Positions 17,398 through 27,081 of a stretch of 50,333 nt of DNA are shown piece after piece (position 1 is the stretch's first letter; each line of letters starts with the position of its first letter). The notes under the pieces are model-generated. The model saw only the letters and a list, made by a program, of their open reading frames with translations. It was not told the origin of the DNA and did no database searches. The stretch is from assembly GCA_025359845.1 (NCBI GenBank), contig JANYDT010000145.1, forward strand, positions 1 to 50,333, in the 5' to 3' direction. The stretch comes from Acidimicrobiia bacterium. GTDB lineage: Bacteria; Actinomycetota; Acidimicrobiia; Acidimicrobiales; JANYDT01. Made by a program: the position numbers and the translations under genes.

Positions 17398-18291
17398 GTG
17401 CCTAGCCCGCTCATCATTTGGGAAAACGCCAAACCCGTCGACATGCATGAACCCGTGTTGGTCTGTGGCCTTGAAGGCTGGATCGATGCCGGGTTCAGCG
17501 GTCTCACGGCCATCGGCAACCTCAAGCTCCAGATCAGGACGCATCGGCTTGTGCGATTCGACACTGACGAGCTGATCGATCAGCGGGCCCGGCGCCCGCG
17601 GATGCACCTGGTCGACGGCGTAAATACCGGCCTGGTCTTTCCCCGCCTCCAGATTCGCCATGGTCGCGACACGGCCGGGCAAGATGTTCTCGTTTTGACC
17701 GGTCCGGAGCCCGACTTTCGCTGGAACCGTTTCACGGAAGCAGTGATGGAGTTAGTCGACGAGCTCGGGGTTCGCATGCTGGTCGGACTTGGGGCGTTTC
17801 CGGCGCCCTACCCGCACACCCGTCCCACTTCGCTCGGCAGCACGGCGACGACTGCCGAACTCGCTACGCAGATCGGCCACCTTCAAGGAGGCTACGAAAT
17901 TCCCGCAGGGGTTTCGGCGGCGCTTGAACGGGCTTTCGCCGATGTCGGAAAACCGGCGGTCGGCATCTGGGCCCGCGTCCCCCATTACGTCGCCACAATG
18001 CCGTATCCGGCGGCCTCCGCGGCGTTGCTCGACGCGTTGGCCCGCGTGACCGGACTGGTGGTCGACACCGCAGAATTGCATCGGTCCGGTTCAAACGCAA
18101 GAGAGCAAATCGACGGGCTGATAGCCAACAATCCCGAACACATGGCGATGGTCCGCCAACTCGAAGCGCAGCTCGAGTCGGGTGACGATCACATCGCCGG
18201 CCAGGGCTCAACGCCGTTTGCCGATCCTGGCAACTTGCCGTCGGGCGACGAACTGGCCGCCGAACTCGAACGCTACCTTCGCGACCAATAG
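17398..18291 (+). CDS. PAC2 family protein
   Basis: The 297-residue protein begins at GTG 17398, the base after the upstream stop codon, so it is translationally linked to the kinase. PVLVCGLEGWIDAGFSGLTA near the N-terminus and ALLDALARVTGLVVDTAELH later match the PAC2 (proteasome assembly chaperone 2) family common in actinobacteria with proteasome or carboxylate-amine ligase genes. The C-terminal part is acidic and probably helical. No proteasome genes are in this window, so the bacterial role is unassigned. Confidence 0.83.
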   Translation: MPSPLIIWENAKPVDMHEPVLVCGLEGWIDAGFSGLTAIGNLKLQIRTHRLVRFDTDELIDQRARRPRMHLVDGVNTGLVFPRLQIRHGRDTAGQDVLVLTGPEPDFRWNRFTEAVMELVDELGVRMLVGLGAFPAPYPHTRPTSLGSTATTAELATQIGHLQGGYEIPAGVSAALERAFADVGKPAVGIWARVPHYVATMPYPAASAALLDALARVTGLVVDTAELHRSGSNAREQIDGLIANNPEHMAMVRQLEAQLESGDDHIAGQGSTPFADPGNLPSGDELAAELERYLRDQ

Positions 18292-18325
18292 TAAGCAGTC
18301 AGCACCCAATAGTAGGAGCGTCTCC

Positions 18326-19336
18326 GTGACCTTTACCATGCCCTCATCGTTTCCCGCATTCATGGCCACGAAAACTGACGGCGCCGTCGTCCGGGGTTTG
18401 TCGACCCTCTCGGCCGACCAACTTCCGGTCGGCGAAGTGACCGTCAAGGTCCATTGGTCGAGTGTCAACTACAAAGACGCGTTGGCCACATTGGCTGATG
18501 GCGGCGTCGCCCGGATCTCCCCTTTGGTTGCCGGGGTCGACCTCGCCGGCGAAGTAGTGGCGGTGGATGGGGTCGCATTCTGCCAAGTCGGCGATCTGGT
18601 GTTGGCTCACGGTTACGACATCGGGACGGGCCGCCACGGCGCCTATGCCGAGTACTGCCGGCTGCCCGCGAGCTACGTCGTGGCGCTCCCCCATCCGCTC
18701 ACCGCGCGCCAGGCGATGGCCATCGGCACGGCCGGCTTCACCGCCGCGCAATCGGTCCATGCCCTTGAACGCCACGGGCTCAGGGCCGGTGACGGACCGG
18801 TTCTGGTCACCGGCGCAACCGGGGGCGTCGGATCGACCGCAGTTGGAATGTTGTCGCGGCGGGGGTACACGGTCGTAGCCTCCACCGGTAAGGCCACTGA
18901 GGAGGCGTTCTTGCGCGAACTCGGGGCGTCGAATGTGATCGATCGGGCCGAGCTGGCCACCGACGACGGCCGTCCGCTCGGCAAGGAACGATGGGCCGCG
19001 GTGGTCGACTGCGTCGGAGGGACGACGCTCGCTACGGCCATCAAAACCACCAAGTACGGCGGGGCCGTGGCCGCCAGCGGCTTGACCGGGGGTACGGCCC
19101 TACCGACGTCGGTGTTCCCGTTCATTCTGCGAGGCGTAGCGTTGTTGGGCATCGACTCGGTGCAGCTCGACATGGAGCAGCGCTGCGAGATTTGGCGGCG
19201 CTGCGCCACCGATCTGCAACCGGTAGGGCTCGATGGTGACCTCGTGGTCGAGATCGGGCTCGATGGTCTCGAGGAGGCGCTCACGACCATCCGGGCCGGA
19301 GGGGCCCGCGGCCGTTACGTCGTACGACTGGCGTAG
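18326..19336 (+). CDS. acuI: Zinc-free MDR oxidoreductase, acrylyl-CoA reductase type (YhdH/AcuI)
   Basis: The 337-residue protein belongs to the quinone-oxidoreductase/MDR family, with the YhdH/AcuI pattern HWSSVNYKDALATLADGGVA and ISPLVAGVDLAGEVV near the N-terminus and the NADPH-binding glycine motif VTGATGGVGSTAVGML near 158-173. AcuI enzymes reduce acryloyl-CoA to propionyl-CoA. The start is GTG 18326 with AGGAG 7 bp upstream; the frame is open from 18182, but that part overlaps the PAC2 gene out of frame. Thirty-four bp separate it from PAC2. The substrate may be another enoyl-CoA. Confidence 0.85.
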   Translation: MTFTMPSSFPAFMATKTDGAVVRGLSTLSADQLPVGEVTVKVHWSSVNYKDALATLADGGVARISPLVAGVDLAGEVVAVDGVAFCQVGDLVLAHGYDIGTGRHGAYAEYCRLPASYVVALPHPLTARQAMAIGTAGFTAAQSVHALERHGLRAGDGPVLVTGATGGVGSTAVGMLSRRGYTVVASTGKATEEAFLRELGASNVIDRAELATDDGRPLGKERWAAVVDCVGGTTLATAIKTTKYGGAVAASGLTGGTALPTSVFPFILRGVALLGIDSVQLDMEQRCEIWRRCATDLQPVGLDGDLVVEIGLDGLEEALTTIRAGGARGRYVVRLA

Positions 19337-19364
19337 CCCGTCACCGATCGGTAGCGTCGCCGAA

Positions 19365-20378
19365 ATGCGTGTTGATGGAGGAGCAGCGACTGGTCTCGAC
19401 GGCGTGGCGGAGGCCGCCAAGTTGTCTGAAGAGGCCGGTTACGACGGCTTCTGGACGGCCGAAATCAGTCATGATCCGTTCTTCCCGATTCTTCTCGCGG
19501 CCCAGGCCACCGAGAAGATCCAACTCGGCACGTCGATCGCCGTGGCGTTCGCCCGCAATCCGATGGTGACAGCCAACATCGGCTACGACCTCCAGCAGTT
19601 CTCGAAAGGACGATTCATTCTCGGGCTGGGCAGTCAGATCAAGCCCCATATCGAGAAGCGTTTCTCGATGCCTTGGAGCGGCAAGCCGGCCAGCCAGATG
19701 CGGGAGTACATCTCGGCTATGCGCTCCATTTGGGATACTTGGCAGAACGGGACGAAGCTCGATTTTCGGGGCGATTACTACACGCACACGCTCATGACGC
19801 CATTCTTCAATCCCGGTCCGAATCCTTACGGAACTCCAAAGGTGTTTCTCGCGGGTGTGGGTGAGGGCATGACCAAGGTGGCCGGTGAGGTGGCCGATGG
19901 CTTCCTCGCCCACAGCTTTACGACCGAGCGCTACGCCCGAGAGGTCACCATGCCGGCGCTCGAAGCCGGTATGGCCAAGAGCGGCCGCCGGCGTGAAGAC
20001 TTCGAGATCTCGCTCCCGGCCTTTGTCGTTACCGGCGCCACCGAGGAAGACATGTTGGCGGCGGCCGTGGGCACCCGCCAACAGATTGCGTTCTACGGAT
20101 CGACTCCAAGTTACCGCGGCGTGCTCGACGCCCACGGATGGGGAGGCTTGCAGACCGAACTCAACGGACTCTCCAAACAAGGAAAATGGGTCGAGATGGG
20201 CCACGCCATAGACGATGAAATGCTGCACGCATTCGCCGTGGTGGCCGAACCCGAGCAACTCGCAGCCAAGCTCACGGCCCGATGGAAAGGCCTCGCCGAC
20301 CGAATCAGCTTCTACGCCCCCTACCGGTCCGATCCGACCCGCTGGCGCAAGGTGCTGCTCGACCTCAAGGCCGCGTAG
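19365..20378 (+). CDS. LLM-class F420-dependent oxidoreductase (TIGR03617/MSMEG_2256-like)
   Basis: The 337-residue luciferase-like enzyme starts at ATG 19365 (MRVDGGAATGLDGVAEAAKL). Typical markers are GYDGFWTAEISHDPFFPILL, IQLGTSIAVAFARNPMVTA, FSKGRFILGLGSQIKPHIEK and FLAGVGEGMTKVAGEVADGF. The pattern matches the TIGR03617 branch of F420-dependent enzymes; the substrate is unknown. It begins 28 bp after the MDR gene, ending the plus-strand run that starts with the kinase. Cofactor identity is inferred from family. Confidence 0.85.
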   Translation: MRVDGGAATGLDGVAEAAKLSEEAGYDGFWTAEISHDPFFPILLAAQATEKIQLGTSIAVAFARNPMVTANIGYDLQQFSKGRFILGLGSQIKPHIEKRFSMPWSGKPASQMREYISAMRSIWDTWQNGTKLDFRGDYYTHTLMTPFFNPGPNPYGTPKVFLAGVGEGMTKVAGEVADGFLAHSFTTERYAREVTMPALEAGMAKSGRRREDFEISLPAFVVTGATEEDMLAAAVGTRQQIAFYGSTPSYRGVLDAHGWGGLQTELNGLSKQGKWVEMGHAIDDEMLHAFAVVAEPEQLAAKLTARWKGLADRISFYAPYRSDPTRWRKVLLDLKAA

Positions 20379-20384
20379 GCACCT

Positions 20385-20453
20385 CCGTTCATGTAGCAGT
20401 CCACGCCCACACGGCGCGCCTCAGTTGCTACATGAACGGTTGCTACATGAACG
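20385..20453. repeat. 14-bp inverted repeat plus a tandem third copy
   Basis: CCGTTCATGTAGCA (20385-20398) is repeated in exact inverted orientation as TGCTACATGAACGG (20426-20439), separated by 27 bp. A second right-hand copy TGCTACATGAACG follows at 20441-20453, and a further ATGAACG at 20454-20460. The block sits between convergent genes, so it could act as a bidirectional terminator, but there is no T tract. The repeated arm looks more like a duplicated binding site or short mobile-repeat remnant. Confidence 0.6.
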
Positions 20454-20466
20454 ATGAACGACCCGG

Positions 20467-21306
20467 TTACCCCTCTTGAATCGTGACTTTCGTGATGGCG
20501 ACCGGCTCACTCGGCGGACCATCGCCGGTGCCGAGGGCAGCGATTGCGTTCACCGTGTCCATACCTTGCGTCACCGCGCCGAAGAGCGAGTAGCTGGGCG
20601 GCAGGGCCGCGCCATTCGCCCCGGTGATGACGAAGAACTGTGAGTCATTCGTGTTGGCCCCGGCGTTGGCCATGGCGATCGAACCGATCTTGTACTCGCC
20701 CGCTTGGGGCAGTTCGTCTTGAAACGCATAGCCCGGACCGCCGCCGCCCTGGCCGTCACCGGATCCCCCCTGGATCACAAAGTTGGGAACCACCCGGTGA
20801 AACCCGCTGCCATCATAGAAATGGAAGCGGGCCAAGAAGACGAAATTATTGACGGTTACCGGGGCTTTTTTGGCGTCGAACGTAATCGTAAAGCTGCCCT
20901 TACCAGTCTCGACCGTGGCCCGATACGTCTTGGCTGGGTCGATGCACATCGGCGGTGCAGCCGCGAATTTCTTGGTCGGCGGCGAAGATCCGTCGGCTTT
21001 CGGGCACCCGGCAGAACCGGCGGCGCTGGCGGCCGCGCTCGATTCGGGGGCCGGCGCCGTATTTGGCGCGGCGGCTTTCGTGTCGCTCGGCGCGGCGGCG
21101 GTGTCGGGGACTGCGGCGGCCGCGATCGACGGCGTTGCCGCGCCATTCGAGGATCCCACAACGGTGTCGGGAGCCTTGGTGGTCTTCGAGCCACAACTGG
21201 CGATGCCGAGCGTGGCCGTAGCGGTCACCAGCAGCACCGAGAACCCGGCGATGGCGCCACGGTTACGTATACGAGGAGGGGAGGCGACGTTTGGCACGGG
21301 CGTCAA
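20467..21306 (-). CDS. Cyclophilin-type peptidyl-prolyl isomerase, secreted lipoprotein
   Basis: The 279-residue protein has a basic N-terminus, hydrophobic segment (FSVLLVTATATLGIASC) and lipobox IASC with C38 as the lipidation site. An Ala/Pro/Thr/Ser-rich linker (about 40-105) leads to a cyclophilin domain (about 128-279) with the motifs FYDGSGFHRVVPNFVIQGG and SQFFVITG. The catalytic arginine is in FHRV. It should assist folding of exported proteins at the outer face of the membrane. It is convergent with the F420-type enzyme and lies 82 bp downstream of leuS. Confidence 0.9.
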   Translation of the reverse strand: MTPVPNVASPPRIRNRGAIAGFSVLLVTATATLGIASCGSKTTKAPDTVVGSSNGAATPSIAAAAVPDTAAAPSDTKAAAPNTAPAPESSAAASAAGSAGCPKADGSSPPTKKFAAAPPMCIDPAKTYRATVETGKGSFTITFDAKKAPVTVNNFVFLARFHFYDGSGFHRVVPNFVIQGGSGDGQGGGGPGYAFQDELPQAGEYKIGSIAMANAGANTNDSQFFVITGANGAALPPSYSLFGAVTQGMDTVNAIAALGTGDGPPSEPVAITKVTIQEG

Positions 21307-21388
21307 CGCTAGCGCTCCGAAGGGGCCGCACTCGGCACTGAGGGTCTGCCCAGCAATAACTTGGCCGTTTCTCAGAGCCGGCCGTTCC

Positions 21389-24292
21389 TCAGGCCACTAC
21401 GAAATTGACCAGCCGACCGGCCACCGAGATAACTTTGCGAACTTCCGTACCGGCCAGCAGTTCAGCGATCTTCGGCTCGGCCCGGGCCGCCGCTTCCAGC
21501 GCATCGGCGCTGAGCCCGGCCGCGACCGTCACCTTCGCTCGCAGCTTGCCGTTTACCTGTACCGGCACCTCGACGGTGTCATCGACGAGCAGCGCCGGGT
21601 CAGCCTCGGGAAAAGCGTGCCAAGCCAGCGAATCACTATGACCCAATTTGGCCCACAGTTCTTCGGCCATGTGAGGCGCGAACGGAGCCAGCAGCAGCAC
21701 TAAGGGCTCGGCCGTAGCCCGAGGGATTCCTCCGGGATAGGCCTGGGTGAGGTGGTTGTTGAGTTCGGTGATCTTAGCGATTGGCGTGTTGAATCGCAGC
21801 GCATCCATCGCGCCCCGAACGCCATCCACCGTGCGAGCGATGCGGCGCCGATCTTCGTCAGTCGCTGCTTCCTCGGTGACCCGAGCATCGCCGGTGTCTT
21901 CGTCGACGATGTTTCGCCACACTCGCTGCAGCAGGCGGTAAGCGCCCGACACGGCCCGGGTCTCCCACGGGCGGGAGAGTTCGAGTGGTCCCATCGACAT
22001 CTCGTACAACCGCAGGGTGTCGGCCCCGTAGGCGTCGTACATGTCGTCGGGGGTCACGACGTTCTTCAAACTCTTGCCCATTTTGCCGAAGAACCGGGTC
22101 ACGGGTTGGCCTTCATAAAACCACTGTCCGTCGCGTTCCTCAACCAGGGTTGCATCGACCCGGGTACCCCGCCCGTCCTCGTAGTAGTGGGCCTGAATAT
22201 AGCCCTGGTTGAACAGCCGGGCGAACGGTTCGGGAGTCGATACAACCCCCAAATCGTAAAGTACTTTATGCCAGAACCGGCTGTACAGCAAATGCAATAC
22301 CGCGTGCTCGACACCACCCACATAGAGATCGACGCCGCGGTCGCCCATCCAATAGTGCTCGTTCTCCTCGACCGTAATCGACTCGACAAGGGCGGGATCG
22401 ATGTAGCGCAAATAGTACGAACAAGAACCGGCCCATTGCGGCATAACGTTGGTATCGCGGCGGTAGACGTTCGGGCCGTCGCCCAGATCAAGGGTCACGT
22501 TGACCCAATCGGTGAGCCGGTCGAGGGGGGCTTCCGGGTTCGACTGCTCGTCGTCGGGCTCGAACGTGCGGGGCGCGAACTGATCAGTATCGGGCAAAGC
22601 AACGGGCAGCATGGCCTCAGGCAAGGCGATGGGCATTCCGGTTACGTCGTACACGATCGGGAAGGGCTCGCCCCAATAACGCTGCCGGCTGAAGAGCCAG
22701 TCGCGGAGTTTGTATTGAATGGTGCCGCGGCCGTGGCCACTCGTTTCCAGCCAAACATTCATGGCCGCTTTCGCGTCGGCGATCGACATGCCGTTGAGAT
22801 CAAGGGCGGCGTTGGCCGAGTTCACGACCGTGCCCTCGACGTCATAGGCGTGGGGCCACTCGACGGGTGGTGCGTCGACGCTGAGTCCGTTTGCCTCGAA
22901 CCAGGCGGCAGGAGGCAAAACCGTGGCCCTTATGGGAAGCCCGTAGGCCTGCGCGAACTCGAAGTCGCGTTGGTCGCCCGAGGGTACCGCCATGATTGCG
23001 CCCGTTCCATACCCCATGAGCACGTAGTCGGCGATGAACAGCGGAATTTGCTCGCCGTTGACGGGATTGGTGGCGAATGACCCGAGAAAGACACCGGTCT
23101 TTTCCAGACCCTCGTCCTGGCGCACGATGTCACTCTTGGCCGCCGACTGTTGGCGATAGGCCCGGACGGCCTGAGTCGGACTGTCGTGGCCCGCCGTCCA
23201 TCGCGGATCGACCCCGATGGGCCAAACCTCGGCCGTCAATCCATCGACGAGGGAATGCTCAGGCGCCAGCACCATGTAGGTAGCCCCGAACAGCGTGTCG
23301 GGGCGCGTGGTGAAGACCTCGATGGCGTTGGCCCCGTCGTCGCCGACGTCGAAGCGCACGCGTGCACCGCTCGAACGCCCGATCCAGTTGCGCTGCATCA
23401 TTTTGACCGGCTCCGGCCAATCGACAAGATCGAGATCTTCGATGAGGCGGTCGGCGTAGGTGGTGATGCGCATCACCCATTGGCGCATGGCCCGTTTGAA
23501 CACCGGGAAGTTGCCTATATCGGACCGACCATCGGGCGTGACTTCTTCGTTGGCCACGATCGTGCCTAGCCCCGGGCACCAGTTGACGGGCGCGTTGGCC
23601 ACATAGGCCAACCGATGGCCGTCGACGATGGCACGCCGCTCGGTGGCGTTCAACGTCGCCCACGACCGACCGTCGTCGGGCACAGTGGTACCAACCTCGT
23701 AGCGGGCGATCAACTCACTTATCGGGCGCGCCGCCCCCTGGCCACCGAGCGGGTTCGTAGCTTGGGGGTCGTACCAGGAGTTGAATATGCGCAGGAAGAT
23801 GCGCTGCGTGAACTCCAAGAACTCAATGTCGGTGGTCGACACACTGCGGCGCTGATCGTGACCCAGCCCCAGGCGCCGGAGTTGGCGCCGCATGGTGGCG
23901 ACGTTCAATTCGGTGTTGATGCGCGGATGCTCACCTGTTGACATGGCGTGCTGCTCCGCCGGCAATCCGTAGGCGTCGTAGCCCATCGTGTGCAACACGT
24001 TGTAGCCAGTCATGCGCTTGAACCGCGCGTACACGTCGGTGGCGATGTATCCGAGGGGATGCCCGACGTGCAACCCGGTGCCCGACGGGTACGGGAACAT
24101 GTCCATCACGAACAGCTTCGGGCGCCCCACGATGGCCCCGTCGACGGTACTTCCAGCCAGCGGACCGACCGGATTGGGGGCCGCAAAGGCGGCGTTCTCC
24201 TCCCACCAGGCTTGCCACCGGGCCTCGATATCGTCGGCCAACGCGGCTCCGTAGCGGTACTTGGGAATGTCTCCAGGGTCGGCGGCGGACAT
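21389..24292 (-). CDS. leuS: Leucyl-tRNA synthetase
   Basis: The 967-residue class I synthetase charges tRNA-Leu. HIGH-type motif HVGH is at 75-78 in [15 protein letters not shown]. The KMSKS loop is [15 protein letters not shown], the variant seen in actinobacterial LeuRS. The editing (CP1) domain includes [20 protein letters not shown] and later [20 protein letters not shown]. The C-terminal anticodon-binding and terminal domains are present. It is about 100 residues longer than the E. coli enzyme, partly through internal insertions. It is divergent from map across 58 bp. Confidence 0.97.
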   Translation of the reverse strand: MSAADPGDIPKYRYGAALADDIEARWQAWWEENAAFAAPNPVGPLAGSTVDGAIVGRPKLFVMDMFPYPSGTGLHVGHPLGYIATDVYARFKRMTGYNVLHTMGYDAYGLPAEQHAMSTGEHPRINTELNVATMRRQLRRLGLGHDQRRSVSTTDIEFLEFTQRIFLRIFNSWYDPQATNPLGGQGAARPISELIARYEVGTTVPDDGRSWATLNATERRAIVDGHRLAYVANAPVNWCPGLGTIVANEEVTPDGRSDIGNFPVFKRAMRQWVMRITTYADRLIEDLDLVDWPEPVKMMQRNWIGRSSGARVRFDVGDDGANAIEVFTTRPDTLFGATYMVLAPEHSLVDGLTAEVWPIGVDPRWTAGHDSPTQAVRAYRQQSAAKSDIVRQDEGLEKTGVFLGSFATNPVNGEQIPLFIADYVLMGYGTGAIMAVPSGDQRDFEFAQAYGLPIRATVLPPAAWFEANGLSVDAPPVEWPHAYDVEGTVVNSANAALDLNGMSIADAKAAMNVWLETSGHGRGTIQYKLRDWLFSRQRYWGEPFPIVYDVTGMPIALPEAMLPVALPDTDQFAPRTFEPDDEQSNPEAPLDRLTDWVNVTLDLGDGPNVYRRDTNVMPQWAGSCSYYLRYIDPALVESITVEENEHYWMGDRGVDLYVGGVEHAVLHLLYSRFWHKVLYDLGVVSTPEPFARLFNQGYIQAHYYEDGRGTRVDATLVEERDGQWFYEGQPVTRFFGKMGKSLKNVVTPDDMYDAYGADTLRLYEMSMGPLELSRPWETRAVSGAYRLLQRVWRNIVDEDTGDARVTEEAATDEDRRRIARTVDGVRGAMDALRFNTPIAKITELNNHLTQAYPGGIPRATAEPLVLLLAPFAPHMAEELWAKLGHSDSLAWHAFPEADPALLVDDTVEVPVQVNGKLRAKVTVAAGLSADALEAAARAEPKIAELLAGTEVRKVISVAGRLVNFVVA

Positions 24293-24350
24293 GGCCCTAC
24301 GCTACCGGCCGTGCGGACCGCGCTCAGAGCGATATCCTTGGCCCCCTGCC

Positions 24351-25376
24351 ATGAAGCTCGATGCGTCCTCCGCCCTTTCGTCGTCCGCTCAGTCGTCTTC
24401 GACTAAGCCAAGGTCGGCTCAGTCATCCTCGGCCGCGCCCAAGTCCAACGATCCGTGTTGGTGTGGCAGCGGACGGAAATTCAAGCGGTGCCATCGCGAC
24501 CACGGGCCCTTACCCGTGGGCGTTGATCTGGTCGAACCGGGTGTCGTCTCCCCTATGCGGCCGGTGCCGATTTCCATCGCTCGTCCCGACTACGTCGATA
24601 ACGACGGCGAACCCAAGGCCCGGCGCTTCACCAGCTTGATAAAGAGCCCCGAGACAATCATCAAAATGCGACGGGCCGGTGCCATCGCGGCCGAGGTGCT
24701 GACCGAGATCGGCGCCGCGGTGCGTCCCGGAGTGACCACCGAAGAACTCGACGCGCTGGTCCACGAAATGCACATCACAAAGGGCGTGTACCCGTCGACG
24801 CTTGGATATCACGGTTACCCCAAGTCGCTGTGCACCTCGGTCAACGAAGTCATCTGTCACGGCATCCCCGATAGCCGGTCCCTCATCGACGGCGACATCG
24901 TCAACCTCGACATCACAATATTTCTTGACGGTGTCCACGGCGACTGCTCCGATACCATCCTCGTGGGCAACGTCGATCAGACCAGTCGCGATCTCGTGCG
25001 GGTCACGAAGGAGTGTCTCGATCTCGGGGTCGCCGCCGTCGGCCCGGGCATACCGATGCACGCCATCGGAAAAGCCATCGAAACTCACGCCACCAAGTTT
25101 GGCTATGGGGTCGTGCGGGCTTTCGTCGGCCACGGAATCGGCGAGGTGTTCCACATGCCGCCCAATGTGCCCCACTACTTTGATCGAAACGCCAAACTGC
25201 TCATGCAGCCGGGCATGACCTTCACCATCGAGCCGATGATCACCGTCGGCGCCCACGAACACGAGACCTGGGACGACGGCTGGACCGTCGTCACCGTCGA
25301 TCGGCGTCGAACCGCGCAGTTCGAGCACACCATCCTCGTGACCCCTACCGGCGTCGAGGTACTGACGGCGCGCTGA
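24351..25376 (+). CDS. map: Type I methionine aminopeptidase with N-terminal SEC-C zinc motif
   Basis: The 341-residue enzyme removes initiator methionine. The metal ligands appear in order: NLDITIFLDGVHGDCSDT (two Asp), VGHGIGE (His), FTIEPMITVG (Glu) and QFEHTILVT (Glu). The N-terminus, from ATG 24351, is a Ser/Ala-rich tail with repeated AQSSS, then a SEC-C motif DPCWCGSGRKFKRCH (35-48; C36, C38, C47, H48), which in actinobacterial and mammalian forms aids ribosome docking. The in-frame extension to 24261 overlaps leuS and is not used. Fifteen bp separate it from the regulator gene. Confidence 0.95.
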   Translation: MKLDASSALSSSAQSSSTKPRSAQSSSAAPKSNDPCWCGSGRKFKRCHRDHGPLPVGVDLVEPGVVSPMRPVPISIARPDYVDNDGEPKARRFTSLIKSPETIIKMRRAGAIAAEVLTEIGAAVRPGVTTEELDALVHEMHITKGVYPSTLGYHGYPKSLCTSVNEVICHGIPDSRSLIDGDIVNLDITIFLDGVHGDCSDTILVGNVDQTSRDLVRVTKECLDLGVAAVGPGIPMHAIGKAIETHATKFGYGVVRAFVGHGIGEVFHMPPNVPHYFDRNAKLLMQPGMTFTIEPMITVGAHEHETWDDGWTVVTVDRRRTAQFEHTILVTPTGVEVLTAR

Positions 25377-25391
25377 CAGTCGGAGCCCTAG

Positions 25392-26231
25392 GTGAATGGC
25401 GCGATGGTGCGTCGGGCCGACCTTGCGGAGTTTCTCCGGGCCAAACGCAGCGTGATCGCGCCCGGCGATGTCGGGCTCGCGCCGGGCGAACGGCGGCGCA
25501 CCGCCGGCCTGCGCCGAGAGGAGGTGGCTCAGTTGGCCGGCGTTTCGGTGAGCTGGTACACCTGGCTCGAACAAGGCCGTCCGATCAACGCTTCCAAGGA
25601 CGTTCTCGACGCTCTGGCCCGCGCCCTGCGCCTTGATCCCGTCGAGCGCGCCCACCTGTTGGCGCTCGCCGCCTCCGATCGCCGAGCGGGCACAATCACC
25701 CAACCGACGGTGCCGGAGTCACTGCATCGGCTGCTGGGAGCGCTCGAGCCCAATCCGTCGTATGTCTTAGGGCCGACGTGGGATTTCTTGGCATGGAACC
25801 ACGCCTACCTCCGCCTATTTCCGGTGATCGAGATCTTGTCAGCGGCGGAACGCAATCTCGTCTGGATCGTTTTCGCCGATCCCACGGCGAGAGCCCTAAT
25901 CGTGGATTGGGAACCCGAAGCCCGGCGGGTACTTTCGCAATTCAGGGCCGACACGACGCCCATCCGCGATGATCCTGCCGTGCAGTCGCTCGTCAGCCGC
26001 CTCACCTTAGCGAGCAAAGAGTTTGCCGCATGGTGGCCGCGCCACGACGTAGCCGGCATGGAACGACGAATTCGCGTCTTTCAGCACCCTCAAGCAGGCC
26101 GGATCGAGTTCGAGTTTCAACAGTTGACGCCGGGATCGGAGCCGCAGCTTCGCCTCATCACCCACCTGTCGCGGCCCGGCGACAACAGCGCTGAGCGGCT
26201 CCGCGATGCCGTACTCCTCAGCCCACGCTGA
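25392..26231 (+). CDS. XRE-family transcriptional regulator with MmyB-like ligand domain
   Basis: The 279-residue protein opens with an XRE helix-turn-helix (RTAGLRREEVAQLAGVSVSWYTWLEQGR, about 37-64) and continues into the MmyB-like/PAS-type C-terminal domain (NPSYVLGPTWDFLAWNHAYL, LVWIVFADPTARALIVDWEP) typical of actinobacterial regulators. Such domains may bind fatty acids. Start GTG 25392 is 15 bp after map; ATG 25404 is an alternative. It overlaps the convergent membrane gene by 14 bp. Targets are unknown; the neighbouring aldo/keto reductase or membrane protein are candidates by position only. Confidence 0.87.
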   Translation: MNGAMVRRADLAEFLRAKRSVIAPGDVGLAPGERRRTAGLRREEVAQLAGVSVSWYTWLEQGRPINASKDVLDALARALRLDPVERAHLLALAASDRRAGTITQPTVPESLHRLLGALEPNPSYVLGPTWDFLAWNHAYLRLFPVIEILSAAERNLVWIVFADPTARALIVDWEPEARRVLSQFRADTTPIRDDPAVQSLVSRLTLASKEFAAWWPRHDVAGMERRIRVFQHPQAGRIEFEFQQLTPGSEPQLRLITHLSRPGDNSAERLRDAVLLSPR

Positions 26232-26979
26232 CCGGGCCGGCCACCCGGGTCCGGGACGGTTGGGTCAGGTCGGCCAGCGACGGTCGCTTCGCCGCTACGA
26301 GGGCCGGATCGGCTACCCCCATTTCCGACACCTGTCGCATAACGGAGCGACCGATGTCTCGCGAGGTCACGACAAAGTACGTGGCCCACGCCAAGATACC
26401 AAGAAACTTCGCGCCGTCCTCGAACAGCAAACCCCGATTGGCGGTGGATGGATTGATGGCGGCGTCGATGATGAGCGAAGCGGCGCTGGCCATCAGGGCT
26501 GCCCCCAGCAGCTGAATCCGGGTGCGCCGGACCTCGTGCCAGTTGCGAGACACCCAATACAGAACGGCCACGACAAAAATGCTTTCGCCCACGATCTTGG
26601 AAATCCCGATCATCGGAAGCAGCCCGGCGTGAAAGTCGAAGAGGTCGTCGAGCAAGAGCGCACTGGTAACGATGCAACCGCCGCGCAAGAAGCTTGCCGC
26701 CCCGTTACGCCCAGCGATGCGAGACGTCCAGCTGCACCAGCCGGCCGCGCCGGCAGCCACTCCCCACGCGAGAATGCCCAGGCTCGACACGAAGCCGGTG
26801 TACCAGGCGGCGCCGGCCGCGTAGGTGGGATCTAACAGAAGTTGACCGGCGTTACCTTGCGCGGCGACGGCTGACAACACCATGAGCCCGACCGCCCAAA
26901 CGCCAAGCAGCGGGATGATCAGGTGAAGCTGTTCAGAAAAGGAAAACGGCCTGCGGCGATCTTGCGTGTGCTGGACCAT
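26218..26979 (-). CDS. Unrecognised polytopic membrane protein
   Basis: The 253-residue protein has about six hydrophobic segments (LIIPLLGVWAVGLMVLSAVA, YTGFVSSLGILAWGVAAGAA, ASFLRGGCIVTSALLLDDLF, ILAWATYFVVTSRDIGRSVM among them) and an Arg-containing cytoplasmic C-terminus. A charged cluster LLDDLFDFHAGLLPMIG lies inside a membrane region and could be functional. I do not recognise the family. It is convergent with the XRE regulator (14-bp overlap) and stands 102 bp upstream of the aldo/keto reductase stop, so it may have its own promoter. Coding is supported by length, topology and G+C pattern. Confidence 0.7.
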   Translation of the reverse strand: MVQHTQDRRRPFSFSEQLHLIIPLLGVWAVGLMVLSAVAAQGNAGQLLLDPTYAAGAAWYTGFVSSLGILAWGVAAGAAGWCSWTSRIAGRNGAASFLRGGCIVTSALLLDDLFDFHAGLLPMIGISKIVGESIFVVAVLYWVSRNWHEVRRTRIQLLGAALMASAASLIIDAAINPSTANRGLLFEDGAKFLGILAWATYFVVTSRDIGRSVMRQVSEMGVADPALVAAKRPSLADLTQPSRTRVAGPVSVG

Positions 26980-27081
26980 GGATCACTCATCGGCGGGCTG
27001 AAAAGCCGACTGAAGCCCCATTTGGGCATTCACGCGAGCGTTCGTCGATCTTGATGATACGGCCCGATTTCGGACCCGCCC

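Noticed and set aside
21752-23080. Long plus-strand open frame (442 codons) inside leuS
   Set aside because: It lies antisense to conserved LeuRS motifs; its translation shows no family pattern and reflects the GC-biased codon positions of leuS.
24510-25703. Minus-strand open frame (397 codons) opposite map and the regulator
   Set aside because: It crosses the map/regulator boundary and is antisense to both, whose metal ligands and HTH are intact.
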